The notes: a model not told the origin generated them from the letters alone. DNA of 64,000 bases from Chamaelirium japonicum (GCA_947650365.1 OX393549.1:23177347-23241346); one strand, 5' to 3'; shown: positions 21,968-32,800, numbered from the stretch's first letter. Program-made: numbers and translations.

Positions 21968-23343
21968 TGCGAAACAATGCAGGTGGACAGAAAATCAGTA
22001 GTTTAATTGTACTAGCAGTGTTTCGCTATGAATTAAAAGTTTCAGGTAGGAAGTTTTATTCAAGCCATCAACAGGGAATAATGGGTTTTAAAAGAAACTA
22101 CTCGCATCAGGCAGTTCGATCTCAGTTCTAAGAATTACAATGAACAATGCTTAAATTAAACGGCACGAGTCCGTCCCGCAATATCAAATGCTAATGAACT
22201 TAACAGGCAGGTAGGGACGCACAACCTCACGAAAATGGACAGCTGTCGGCACAGATAATATACTGGAGATCCGATTAGTTGAATTACCGGAAATACCCTA
22301 CTGGAAAGAGACGTACCTACTGAGGATCACGCTTGGCCTCAGGAACCCGAATCGAGCAGGAACTCCGAATATGGTGATCAAATATCCGGGGAGACGTCAG
22401 CATCCTCAATCGAACCCATGATCAGCATCCGGGTCAGCCGTCAGTGCCCTCAATCGAACCCGTGATCAGCGTCCGGGTCGGCCGTCAGCGCCCTCAATCG
22501 AACCCGTGATCAGCGTCCGGGTCAACCGAGGATGATGTAATCGGGGTCACGGGTTTGGACTGGAGTGGGGTCGATTTGGGTTGGGGTTGGTTGAGAGGCT
22601 GAGGGAGGGGTTGGGGTTGTGTGAGTCGGGTAGAGGAGAGGAGACAAGGGTCGGGTCAGGTTGGGGTCGTAGGAGAGTGGCGGGGCCGGACCGGGGTGGC
22701 AGCACCGGGCGGGGTCGGGTCACAGGGAGGCGGGGGGGTGGCGGCGTGGGGTCGCAGAAAGAAGGGGGGGACGTGTAGGGGGTTTCGGGCCGGGCTGCGC
22801 GTGGGCCGGCGCAGGCAGGGCAGGGGCCGGGGCGGGGTGGTGGCGGGGCGTCGCAGGGGACAGGGCGGCAGCACCGGGAGCAGGGGCGGGGCCGGGCCGG
22901 AGCAGGGGAAGGAAGGGGAGGCGGGGCTGGGCGCAGGGGAGAGGAGAAGGTCGCGGAAGGAGAGAGAGAGGGAGAGGATGGGGTAGGGGTTGGGCTAGGG
23001 TTTCACACGCCTAGTACCCACCTAGGATTTCACACGCCTAGGGTTGGGATTGGGGTTTCACACACCTCACCCTGGTTTCTCTCAACAAGCATGTAGAGGA
23101 AAACAAAATTTTATTTCATTCTTCAGTGCCATTACATGATCCATGGGCAGGCCTATATAAAGGCCTGCGATAACAAACGAAAGTCCCTGGAAGTCGAGGT
23201 GGGACTAAATAACACAATGCAAAAAAAATAAAAACAAATGAAAACAGCCATGATGGTGCTGACTGTCTGATCAGAGCCATAGGCTCAGGTGGCGCCTCCT
23301 GCGCTGATACACGCGCCATGGGCGCTGCTCGATGTCCCCATCA
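21968..23343 (-). repeat. 3' LTR of the chromovirus
   Basis: About 1.38 kb. Holds a GGCCTATATAAAGGCC palindromic TATA region (near 23149-23164), repeats of a CAATCGAACCC..GATCAGC..TCCGGGTC unit (22380-22530) and a 450-bp extremely G-rich block (22540-23000, plus strand) with many GGGG runs. Confidence 0.9.
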
Positions 23344-23762
23344 TTCTCCCGGGATGGGAGAGAGCTCGACTCCGTCGAGTAAGGCTCGGTGCGGCTCTTG
23401 TATAGCTCCAGCAGGTTTGGGTCCATCTGTTGGGGTCCCTGATGCTCACTCCAAGCGTCCTCAGAATGTGGCCTTCCTTTCCAGCGAACCAGGTACCGCC
23501 GGATTCCACTGTCGTCTACCAGAGACAATCTCGTCATCCAGAATATTATCAATGCCTTTTGCTGTATATGGCAGGGATATTTCTGGAAGTGAGGGTAGGG
23601 GGGGGCACTCAGGGGCAGGGTCCAGGGTAGGCTCAACTATCAGCGGATTTCTAGGGTTAAAATATGGGCCATTATAAGCCACTAGATCTTTAATATTGAA
23701 GGTGGGACTGATGCCAAAACCATCGGGTAATACAATAAAATAAGCATTATCATTTATATCTT
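23344..23762 (-). pseudogene. Integrase C-terminus and chromodomain, frameshifted
   Basis: Minus-strand frames give YFIVLPDGFGISPTFNIKDL (the linker after integrase), then IDNILDDEIV and, after a frame change near 23525, RRYLVRWKGRPHSEDAW, the core of a chromoviral chromodomain. Chromodomains direct chromovirus integration toward particular histone marks. The frame change makes this copy defective. Confidence 0.8.
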
Positions 23763-24602
23763 TTAGAACCCGAAAAGGACCCGCACTGCGGGTATGTAGT
23801 TTCTAACGGCTCCCGAAGGAAGCCGTTCCAGACGAATCCGGACCATCACATAATCTCCCATACTGAAAGTCTGAACTCGCTTCCGGGCATCGGCCCTTAA
23901 TTTATAGCTCGCATTGCTCTGTTCAATTATTTTACTGATTTCCTTATGTAGTTCATGCACATGAGATGCAAAAGCAGATGCCGACTCGGAAATTCTATGA
24001 TGCTCAGATATGGGAATAAGATCGACTGGTTGCCTATGTTTAAACCCATGCATGACTTCATGAGGACTCAAACCGGTGGATCTATTGACAGATTTATTAT
24101 ATGCAAACTCGGCTACTGACAGTTTCAGATCCCAAGTCTTAACGTGTTCACCCATCAAGGTACGTACACGGTTTCCCAGACTCCTATTGACAACTTTAGT
24201 CTGGTCATCGGTCTGGGAATGGAAGGCAGTGGAGAACTGGAGCCTGGTGCCCAGCTTGGGCCATGGGATTTTCCAACAGAAACTTATGATCTTGACATCC
24301 TTGTTGGGCATGATTTCAGGCAATCCGTGTAACTTCATGACGCCATCGGACGTCTTGGAATAAGGGAGGAAAAGGGTCACCTCGGCGAACCGGTCTACGA
24401 AGACTAGGACCAACTCAGGCTCCTTGAAAATCTTCTTAGCTAGGGTTGATTGCTGCTCGGCCTGACTACTCTTAGGTTGGGAGGGACCTAGTTTAACCTT
24501 CTTGTCCTCATGCTCAAATAGGCACATGTTCGAAAGGCTATAAATAAGGACATTATTGTCAAACAGACAAGGTCGTCCCAAAATAACTTGACCAGCATCC
24601 AT
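23763..24602 (-). pseudogene. Protease-tail/integrase fusion created by internal deletion
   Basis: The 279-codon frame begins with the post-protease segment (MDAGQVILGRPCLFDNNVLI) and jumps after KIFKEP directly into integrase (VFVDRFAEVTLFLPYSKTSD), continuing with LQFSTAFHSQTDDQTKVVNR and a GDYVMVRI segment. At least 700 codons of reverse transcriptase, RNase H and the zinc/first catalytic part of integrase are absent. A second small gap follows SKTSD. The reading frame survives the deletion, which is unusual for random decay. Confidence 0.85.
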
Positions 24603-24665
24603 GGTCAGAATATCACACCATATTTTGTCCAGGTAGACATCGAAGTTTATAGGGAGAAGGCATCA

Positions 24666-26060
24666 TTACTTGATTTCCATGGTGGTCGAATTGATCCAGG
24701 GGACCTGATAGGGTCGAGGGTGGGGGACGGCCTTTAGGCCAGTCTTAGCTATCACGGTTGATGACACAGTATTGATGCAACTACCGCTATCAACGATGAC
24801 CTTACAGTTTTTATCCCCAATCTTTGTGAACGTGTGGAAAATGGCAGTACGTCTCCAGTTATCTTGATCCTTGGGTTGAGACAGGGTGCACCTAACAACT
24901 GACATAGAGGGAGATGATATCGGTCTAAGGAAACTCAAGATGGCTTCGTCATCATCATCAAAGTCTCCATCTTCTTCTTCAGCTTGATAGACGAATTCTG
25001 CCTCTCTGGCCTCTATCACTTTAATTAGATTGCCATCAATAATGTTGACTGTGACATGGCTTGCGCAGTTTGCGGCCATATGTCCGTAGCCTTGGCATTT
25101 ACAACACATGATGAGGGGACTTTCTTTAGAGAAGTCTTTCTCAGGGCCCTTGTCATGATTGTCTCTCTCATTGCTTCGACTGCTGGAGTCGGCTCTTGGT
25201 TGGGATTCGTTGGGGTGGGGCCAACTTAGGTAGTTGTCCGAGAAGGGTCGAGGGACTTTGCTTCGGGAATCTTGATCCCGATGGAAATGGTTGGACCTAT
25301 TGCTATCGAGGTTCTGAACTAAGGCATAGGCTCTTTCCAACTCTGTAACATCTCGGGCAAGGAGCTCACTCCTCAGGTCTTCTCTCAAACCTGATCGAAA
25401 ACGTGCCAGGACCTGGGCAGGGGTTTCTGTTCCGAGGACATTGCAGCGAGTTCGAAACTCGTCGAATTTGGTGACATAGTCCCTGACTGATTTATTGCCT
25501 TGGGTGAATTGGTGCCATTGGTCCAATAGGCGGGCTCGATATGATGGGGGCACATACTTGCCCTTTAGCTCATTCTTCATGGCGACCCAAGTATCAATGG
25601 GGTCCTGAGTTTTGGCGGCTCTTAAGGCTTCTACATCAGCCCAGTATTGGCTGGTAGGTCCACTAAGCTTCATGGCAGCGAATTGCACTTTTTGTGGTTC
25701 GGTTAAAGGGTACCAGGCAAAGTATCGGTCCATGGACTGGAGCCAGTCCAAAAAGAATTGGGGATCGTGCCTGCCATCGAAAGAGGGCACATCTAACCTG
25801 ATGCTCCTTAGATACCGTTCATTCGGGTCTTGATTGTTCTGCCAAGGTGGCCGAGAATCTTGAGGGTCTAGGGGTGGTGGAGCTTGGTCCAGACGGTCAA
25901 AACGGGCATTGGTGTCACGCTGACAAGCGGTGAGGTTCTGGTTCATAGTTGCTATTCCTTGGGCTAACTCGGTAAGTGCCCTAGTTAAGACCTTGGGATC
26001 CATATTGTCCGACTCACTCGACTCTCCTAACAGATAGGACCTACCTCTACAGGTTGGCAT
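24666..26060 (-). CDS. Chromovirus gag-protease polyprotein, N-terminal part
   Basis: 464 codons without interruption. A capsid (Retrotrans_gag) region spans residues about 85-260 (LDVPSFDGRHDPQFFLDWL, QFAAMKLSGPTSQYW, YRARLLDQWHQFTQGNKSV), followed by a CCHC zinc knuckle CKCQGYGHMAANC near residue 320-335 and the start of an aspartic protease with the VDSGS catalytic triplet near residue 425. It ends with a stop after TTMEIK where protease should continue; the next frame (24602 downward) picks up shortly after. Gag would package RNA into cytoplasmic particles. It could still be expressed from the 5' LTR. Confidence 0.9.
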   Translation of the reverse strand: MPTCRGRSYLLGESSESDNMDPKVLTRALTELAQGIATMNQNLTACQRDTNARFDRLDQAPPPLDPQDSRPPWQNNQDPNERYLRSIRLDVPSFDGRHDPQFFLDWLQSMDRYFAWYPLTEPQKVQFAAMKLSGPTSQYWADVEALRAAKTQDPIDTWVAMKNELKGKYVPPSYRARLLDQWHQFTQGNKSVRDYVTKFDEFRTRCNVLGTETPAQVLARFRSGLREDLRSELLARDVTELERAYALVQNLDSNRSNHFHRDQDSRSKVPRPFSDNYLSWPHPNESQPRADSSSRSNERDNHDKGPEKDFSKESPLIMCCKCQGYGHMAANCASHVTVNIIDGNLIKVIEAREAEFVYQAEEEDGDFDDDDEAILSFLRPISSPSMSVVRCTLSQPKDQDNWRRTAIFHTFTKIGDKNCKVIVDSGSCINTVSSTVIAKTGLKAVPHPRPYQVPWINSTTMEIK

Positions 26061-26194
26061 GCAAAGACAAACTCACAACATGATGCGTGCGGATGATGAA
26101 TTTTTTTTTTTTTAATATGGCAATCGAATACAATAACTAAAAGAAAATCTTCCTAGATGCAAGTATGCAACACAACTACAGTTCTTACCTACAA

Positions 26195-26210
26195 CCATGC
26201 TCTGATACCA
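26195..26210 (-). other. Primer binding site of the chromovirus (initiator tRNA-Met)
   Basis: On the minus strand TGGTATCAGAGCATGG, seven bases after the LTR end CGCA. Confidence 0.9.
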
Positions 26211-26217
26211 AAAATGA

Positions 26218-27608
26218 TGCGAAACAATGCAGGTGGACAGGAAATCAGTAGTTTAATTGTACTAGCAGTGTTTCGCTATGAATTAAAAGTTTCAGATAGG
26301 AAGTTTTATTCAAGCCATCAGCAGGGAATAATGGGTTTTAAAAGAAACTACTCGCATCAGGCAGTTCGATCTCAGTTCTAAGAATTACAATGAATAATGC
26401 TTAAATTAAACGACACGAGTCCGTCCCGCAATATCAAATGCTAATGAACTTAACAGGCAGGTAGGGACGCACAACCTCACGAAGATGGACAGCTGTCGGC
26501 ACAGATAATATACTGGAGATCCGATTAGTTGAATTACCGGAAATACCCTACTGGAAAGAGACGTACCTACTGAGGATCACGTTTGGCCTTAGGAACCCGA
26601 ATCGAGCAGGAACTCCGAATATGGTGATCAAATATCCGGGGAGACGTCAGCATCCTCAATCGAACCCATGATCAGCATCCGGGTCAGCCGTCAGTGCCCT
26701 CAATCGAACCCATGATCAGCGTCCGGGTCGGCCGTCAGCGCCCTCAATCGAACCCGTGATCAGCGTCCGGGTCAACCGAGGATGATGTAATCGGGGTCAC
26801 GGGTTTGGACTGGAGTGGGGTCGATTTGGGTTGGGGTTGGTTGAGAGGCTGAGGGAGGGGTTGGGGTTGTGTGGGTCGGGTAGAGGAGAGGAGACAAGGG
26901 TCAGGTCGGGTTGGGGTCGTAGGAGAGTGGCGGGGCCGGACCGGGGCGGCAGCACCGGGCGGGGCCGGGTCACAGGGAGGCGGGGGTGGCGGTGTGGGGT
27001 CGCAGGAAGAAGGGGGGGACGTGTAGGGGGTTTTGGGCCGGGCTGCGCGCGGGCCGACGCAGGCAGGGCAGGGGCCGGGGCGGGGGTGGTGGCGGGGCGT
27101 CGCAGGGGACGGGGCGGGGCTGGGACAGGGCGGCAGCACCGGGAGCAGGGTCGGGGCCGGGCCGGAGCAGGGGAAGGAAGGGGAGGCGGGGCTGGGCGCA
27201 GGGGAGAGGAGGAGGTCGCAGGAGGAGAGAGAGAGGGAGAGGATGGGGTAGGGGTTGGGCTAGGGTTTCACACGCCTAGTACCCACCTAGGGTTTCACAC
27301 GCCTAGGGTTGGGATTGGGGTTTCACACACCTCACCCTGGTTTCTCTCAACAAGCATGTAGAGGAAAACAAAATTTTATTTCATTCTTCAGTGCCATTAC
27401 ATGATCCATGGGTAGGCCTATATAAAGGCCTGCGATAACAAACGAAAGTCCTTGGAAGTCGAGGTGGGACTAAATAACACAATGCAAAAAAAATAAAAGC
27501 AAATGAAAACATCCATGATGGTGCTGACTATCTGATCAAAGCCATAGGCTCAGGTGGCGCCTCCTGCGCTGATACACGCGCCATGGGCGCTGCTCGATGT
27601 CCCCATCA
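26218..27608 (-). repeat. 5' LTR of the chromovirus
   Basis: About 1.39 kb, same structure as 21968-23343 including the G-rich block (26790-27260), which is slightly longer here owing to an extra GGGACGGGGC-type unit. Confidence 0.9.
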
Positions 27609-28855
27609 GTTTATTTGCAAAAGTTGATATTTGCAAAAACTATGACTTTGTTCAGTTGCCTAATGGGATGAATGCACTCAAGAATAAGTCGATGTTTAGA
27701 TTGAAGACCGACGACAGAGCTCACAACCAAGGTACGAAGCAAGACTGGTAATGAAAAGGCTTTGCGCAAAGAAAATGCATTGACTATTATGAATCTTCTC
27801 ACCAATAGTGAATATGTCATCCATACAGGTTTTTTTGGACATAGCGGTGAATATAGGCTTGGAGGTCGAACAACTTGATGTTAAAGCCACTTCCTACATG
27901 GGGATTTGGAGGAAGAAATCTACATAGAGCAACCTGATTATTTTAAAGTTATGGGAAATGAACAAATGGTTTGCAAGCTAAGGAAGAACTTATATGGGTT
28001 GAAGTAAGCTCCAAGGCAGTGGTACAAAAAATTTGATATTTTTAATGACAAAGCATGGATACCAAAGAACAACTTCAAACATGGTGCTTATGTACAAAAG
28101 TTCGCAAACGATGACATCATTATCTTGTTGCTTTATGTTGGCTATAACATTAGCAAAACCAACAAGTTGAAGAAAGAGTTGAGCAAGTCCATTGTCATTA
28201 GGGACTTAGGACTGGCATGTCAAATTTGGGCACAAGATCTTTCGTAATAGAATAACTAAGAAGTTATGGTAGTCAAAAAAGGCTACATTGAGAAGGTGCT
28301 TGAGAAGGTTAACATGAGGAATGTTAAGACGGTTAGTTCTCCACTTGGTCTTCATTTTAAGCTTAGTGCGAAGCAAAGCCCTTCAAACGTGGAGAAAGGG
28401 ATATGGAAAGAGCTACCATGGTTTTGTTAGTAATTTATATTCATTCCAGAAAAAGAGCATTGCAACGCCACCACGTAATCTTACGAGGATATGCTATGGG
28501 CGAAGATGTTCATTGGAGAACTTGGCTTGAAGCAACAAAATATATTGTTCGCTGCGATAGTCAAAGTGATATCCACTTGGGCAAGAATGCAAGCTTTTTT
28601 TTTAGAATCACTTAACATCTCATTTGAGGGTGGGTTAAGGCAGCTCCCTCCCAGTTGTTTAATTCGATGCAAGCGGAAATCGATCCCATGTCTTGAGTAC
28701 CAACCCCCCGAGACTTTACCAATCTAAGACCAAGCACATTGACTTGAGATATCGCGGATACATGATTTGTTGGAGAAGAAATTGGCACAACTTGAGAAAA
28801 TCCATATGAAAGGTAATGCCTCCAATATGATTGTGTGGGTAGTTTTTCGAGAAGA
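27609..28855 (+). pseudogene. Decayed Ty1/Copia reverse transcriptase-RNase H fragment
   Basis: Plus-strand pieces in changing frames give FVQLPNGMNALKNKSMFRLK, GLEVEQLDVKAT, MVCKLRKNLYGLK then APRQWYKKFD, FANDDIIILLLYVG, KTVSSPLGLHFKLS, CDSQSDIHLGKNA and KHIDLRYRG, in the order expected for Copia RT and RNase H. Many stops and frameshifts show long decay. No LTR was paired with it. Its left edge is the chromovirus LTR, and a SINE splits the RNase H part. Confidence 0.85.
28595..28730 (-). mobile_element. tRNA-derived SINE on the minus strand
   Basis: On the minus strand a box A-like TAGATTGGTAAAG and a box B-like GGGATCGATTTCC lie about 35 bp apart, and the unit ends in a run of 10 A. CAAGC repeats on both sides (28590-28594 and 28731-28735). 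It splits the Copia codons for KNAS and KHID precisely. Confidence 0.65.
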
Positions 28856-29149
28856 CTACGCTCACAACTGGAGTCGCCTCCTTCCTTGGAAGTAGCGACT
28901 TAGAACTCCTCCGTCTCTTTTATGTCTCGGGTAGGTTAGCCGAGATGAGGGTGATGTATCGAAGGATTCGAGTCAGTGGACTTGGTGAAAGTCCTTTTTA
29001 GAAATTGGTTTTAAGCTAAATAGCATACAACATTTTGGTTTTGCATCAGGTCCCTCCCCGAAATACCATAGTATAGCGCGCAAGTCCCTCCGACCACCAA
29101 GTTTGACTTTTTAAACCATTCAAAAGACAAAAAAACCTCTACACGTGAC

Positions 29150-29530
29150 TGTACAGGAAAGTATATAGAATCTAGATTTATATACACAAATCATTATAGT
29201 AATGGATACTCTTTTAGAGTAGATTGTTACTCTTGCTACAATGAAATCACTGTAGCAAAAAAAAAAAAAAAAATTTGCACGATAGTTTTTAATTTTTTTT
29301 AATGGATACAGTGATTTCACTGTAGCAAAAAAGAATAACAATCTGCGGTACAGAATATCAGTATGTGGTACAAAGAGTATCATTTTGTGGTACAAAGAGT
29401 AACATTTTCTATAATGATTTCACTATAACAAAAAAAAAAGTGATATTTTTTTAAAAAAATTGTTGTAATGATTTCATTGTAGCAAGAGTAATAATTTGAT
29501 TGCAAAGAGTATCCATTGCTACAGTGCTTT
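29150..29530. repeat. Cluster of CACTGTAGCA/TGCTACAGTG palindromic words
   Basis: AT-rich sequence with repeated inverted words of the type GATTTCACTGTAGCAA and TTGCTACAGTGAAATC. Similar clusters are at 31080-31380, 47265-47530 and 52540-52760. Likely a family of short palindromic non-autonomous elements. Confidence 0.6.
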
Positions 29531-29693
29531 GTCTGCATCCATCCGGATTCTATACAATTCCCTGTATGGTCACCGTGGGGGAAAATTATGACCATCATAT
29601 GTTTTCTCGCCACCGGTCGATTGATACTTGATTTCGAGTGCGGTACACTATAGAGAGCTAAGTTGTCACGTGCTAAGATGTCATACAGACACC

Positions 29694-29749
<56 letters not shown>

Positions 29750-29751
<2 letters not shown>

Positions 29752-30065
29752 TAACATCCTCCCCAAACACACAAGAAACTGTCCGCTTTGCTCGTGCCCA
29801 CACGAGAACTTCTCAGGGAGGTCACCCATCCTGGTACTACTCTCGCCCGAGCACACTTAACTATGGAGTTCTTACGAAATCCGTAGCGACACACGATTTT
29901 AAAACACGTCTTCTATGTTTGGGAGGGAAAATTATATAAGTAACTCAGGATCTCCTTCTCTCCAGGCGATGTGGGGCTAACTCGTGGCCTTGTATACCTC
30001 ACCTCATCCATCTTGGCATCATAGCCTCAGGAGTCTTGGCTCTTGGCCTATTGGATCTTGGTCGT

Positions 30066-30069
<4 letters not shown>
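29750..30069 (+). mobile_element. Cassandra-type TRIM solo LTR
   Basis: 320 bp from TGTAACATCC to GTCGTCACA, inserted in a (GA)n tract so that GAGAG flanks both sides. It carries a 5S-rRNA-derived segment, the hallmark of Cassandra terminal-repeat retrotransposons in miniature. No internal domain or second LTR remains, so it is a solo LTR. Confidence 0.88.
29799..29875 (-). ncRNA. 5S rRNA-derived segment inside the Cassandra LTR
   Basis: The minus strand reads AGAACTCCATAGTTAAGTGT, then GCTCGGGCGAGAGTAGTACC and AGGATGGGTGACCTCC, ending TTCTCGTGTG, matching the 3' two thirds of plant 5S rRNA including the internal polymerase III promoter (A-box AGTTAAG, C-box AGGATGGGTGACC). The 5' third of 5S is not recognisable. 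This is not a ribosomal gene but a transposon-borne copy that could still recruit polymerase III. Confidence 0.85.
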
Positions 30070-30133
<64 letters not shown>

Positions 30134-30710
30134 ATATAGGATGTGGTGATGAAGTTTGGTCGAAGCCTACGTCTCCATGCGGTAAGACACAACCTTGAAT
30201 CAACTATTTCTGAAATATAAAGTGACATCGACAAGCCGAACGTCACTTGTACATGCAATCAGAGAAAAGAAGACAAGGGGATAGAAGGGGAGATTAATCC
30301 TCAGCCAGAGCTCTGCAACTCTTAATTAATAATTGAAGGAAGATCTCTGGAATAAAAATTTGGATATCGAATGAAGATTCGATACAAATTATCGGTTTGG
30401 TCTGCTATTTATAGAGTTTTGGAGATATTCGGGGTTTTGGTAAATATCAAGTTAGAGATTTACTTGGCCCTATACCATTTTCGTGGGCCCTTGGCAAGGA
30501 TGGCAGGTCCCACTATCATCCTTGTGGGCCCTAGGTAGAGCTGGCGGGTCCCACTGTCATCTTCGTGGACCCCAAGCAGAGTTGGTGGGTCTCACTGTTT
30601 TCATGGACCACAGGTAGGGCTGGTGGGTCCTACTGTCGCCTTCGTGAACCCCAGGCAGGGTTGGGGTTCTTATTTATCGGGTGTTAGCCAGATTTTACAC
30701 CTATAGTCAC

Positions 30711-31400
30711 ATGTATGGAAAAAATGGGTATAACAATGTTGTTTGTCCGGATTCTATACTCTTTTCTGCACAGTCACGTGTAGGGACAACATGGGTACAA
30801 TAAAAATATTTGTTGCGGAGAGACCTTAGCCACAACCAAAATGTGGTATGCCCGTTGTCTAATATCGTACATGTTGTAAGGACCTTAGCCACATTACCCC
30901 CCAAAAAAAAGAGTAATGTGCCTAAGGTCCATGACAAGAGATCAGTTTAATGATAAGGACGAACTAAAAGATGATTTAGTTGTAGATCCCTCTGTTTGAC
31001 AACTACCTATTTCACCCCTATATGCAGTGGTACAAGGAATCACATGAGGAGTAATAATTCGTTAAAAAAGAATAACAATTTACTACGTTGATTTCATTTT
31101 GGCAATTTTTTTATAAAAAAATAATTTTTTTTTAAAAAAATGCTACAGTGAAATTACTATAGCAACTATTACTCTTTTATAACCAAATGGTTACTCTTTG
31201 TTATCACTGTAGCAATTGTTGCTCTTTATTGCCAAATCGAGTAACCATTACTATAGTGATTTCACAATAGCAATGTTTTTTTAAAGATTTATCAAAAAGA
31301 AATTGCTACAATGATTTTACTATAGCAAAGAGTAACAATTGTATTGCTGCAGTGAAGAGTAAAATTTATGATTGTAGTATTAGGGGTAGTTCTATCATTT
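30711..31400. repeat. AT-rich non-autonomous repeat with palindromic cluster
   Basis: Includes GACAAGAGATCAGTTT...GAC words and, at 31080-31380, many GCTACAGTGA/TCACTATAGC inverted words. The same series appears in the opposite direction at 52380-52770. Confidence 0.5.
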
Positions 31401-31755
31401 AAAGGGGAGAAACGTCTCCAGAGAGACTTGCTATAAATGCATCTTTTTGGGGAGGGTCCTGATACAAAGTTATCTTATTATGTATTCTTTAGTTAAAGGT
31501 GGTCTTATGAAAAGGACTTATAACTAAGCAAAATAAAGTATGAGGTCCTTTTCAGAAAAAGAGTGATTCGATACTTCAAGACCAGGGAACTTTGACTGAT
31601 AGCACTGTGCACATGGCGTAGGAAATGTAGGACACCCGTTTGATTTGACTAACAACATGTGGTCAGTGGGAGGAATTTGATGTGGTTTGAGCGAAGAAAA
31701 GCACAGCACATTGAATCGACCGAAATCCTTTCCCTCCTACGATTTCACCGGTTTG

Positions 31756-32247
31756 GGTTCGACTCCTCTCCACTGATGATCGTCTCTCCGGTTGGTCGTT
31801 GACGCTTTGAGGAGCGATATATAGCGATCACGATTTCAACGATCATGATCTATGCCCATGAGATGAACCTTAGGAGGTATGCCACCACCACTAGCCGTTG
31901 TCCACCACCACCTCCTGTCGTCGTCCACCACCTCCCTCTGCTATAGACCACCGGCTGCCACCGGCGGGTGGTGGCCGACAAGGTAGTGAAACAGTCAGTG
32001 GTCGGTGGGGGTGGTGGCCGACGGGCGGTGGCGGATGGTCGGCGAGGGTGGTGGTCGGTGGCGATGGCAGGCAGTGGCAGGTGGTGGTGGTGGTCGACGG
32101 AGCGGCAACGACCGATGATGGTGGCATCCACCTAGGGTTCATCCCATAACCATAGATCGTGTCTATTGAAATTCAGATCGTCACATGTCGCTTTCCAAAA
32201 TGTCAGTGACCCATAAAGAGACGATCATAAGTGGAGAGGAGTCGAAC
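31756..32247. mobile_element. Mutator-like MITE (copy 1) with CCACC-rich loop
   Basis: Long inverted repeats begin GTTCGACTCCTCTCCACTGA and end in the complement, with a further inner pair (GAACCTTAGG / CCTAGGGTTC). The centre is a (CCACCA)/(TGGTGG)-rich hairpin. The better-preserved copy at 34174-34583 has a 9-bp target duplication. No flanking duplication was found here. Confidence 0.75.
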
Positions 32248-32334
32248 ACGAGTACCCGAAGACTTGTGCAACTTCTGACCTTGATTTGGTAAAGAGTTTG
32301 AATAAGTGCTATGTCATATTTTCTCCTGCTCTGT

Positions 32335-32500
32335 AGTCGTTCATTTTTCTCTTGTTTTAGTTGCGAGCTTTCCCACTTGTGGGTTTATTAAAAATCAGGA
32401 CATTTCTCTTGACTCCTATGACGAGTTTCGATTCTTGGTCTATCTTGTGCCGCCAAACTAACGATGATATACTGATCACTATGGTGATCCATTTTTTCAA
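32335..32500 (+). mobile_element. SINE copy
   Basis: Box A-like TAGTTGCGAGC, box B-like GTTTCGATTCTTGG, then TCTATCTTGTGCCGCC, GATATACTGATC, TGGTGATCC and a short A-run. Same family as 7495 and 52215. Confidence 0.65.
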
Positions 32501-32599
32501 AAAATATCTATCTATAATGTAAAGTGAAGGGTCCTAGCGTGCTGGGTTTCAGAAAATCTTAGATCGTTGGTGTTGGGTTTCAAAAAATCCTGTGTGAGG

Positions 32600-32800
32600 C
32601 CGGCTTGTAAGGGATATAGTGGAGATCTTTTGTACTCGAGCGACTTGCTCTCTATTATTGAAGCATAATGGAATCAACAGGTTGTGAGAGGACGTATGGA
32701 AGATAACCGAACCTCTGTATATCTCCGTGTCCCTATTTTTTGTGTTTGGCTTGCATTAGATTTCTCTGTATCATGTTCATTGGCTTCATTGTGTGGCAAA
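32600..32800 (+). repeat. Probable Copia LTR fragment
   Basis: GGTTGTGAGAGGACGTATGG followed by AACCGAACCTCTGTATATCT resembles the conserved R/U5 part of many plant Copia LTRs. No primer site or partner LTR seen. Confidence 0.4.

Larger units (their letters stand above)
21968..27608 (-). mobile_element. Ty3/Gypsy chromovirus, internally deleted
   Basis: A minus-strand element: 5' LTR 26218-27608, primer site, gag-protease 24666-26060, a fused protease-tail/integrase fragment 23763-24602, integrase tail with chromodomain 23344-23762 and 3' LTR 21968-23343. Reverse transcriptase, RNase H and the front half of integrase are deleted. LTRs start TGATGGGG and end CGCA. They appear about 97-98% identical with mostly C/T and G/A differences, so it is fairly young. 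The flanks (ATGGG on the left, GTTTA on the right) do not match, so no target duplication is visible. Confidence 0.92.
29574..30705 (-). mobile_element. Solo LTR with perfect TSD, interrupted by Cassandra
   Basis: Second member of the LTR family at 5571-6193. Ends are CGTGGGGGAAAA and ACACCTATA, each one transition from TG..CA. The 5-bp target duplication GTCAC is perfect (29569-29573, 30706-30710). The GA tract inside it was the landing site of the Cassandra LTR at 29750-30069. Right-hand part has the repeated GGCAGGTCCCACT motif. Confidence 0.85.

Noticed and set aside
26831..27361. 176-codon Gly/Arg-rich frame
   Set aside because: Lies in the G-rich block of an LTR and is antisense to the element; the frame differs in the other LTR.
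29799..29875. A genuine 5S rRNA gene
   Set aside because: Only the 3' two thirds are present and it is bounded by LTR ends and a GA-tract target site, so it is Cassandra-borne.
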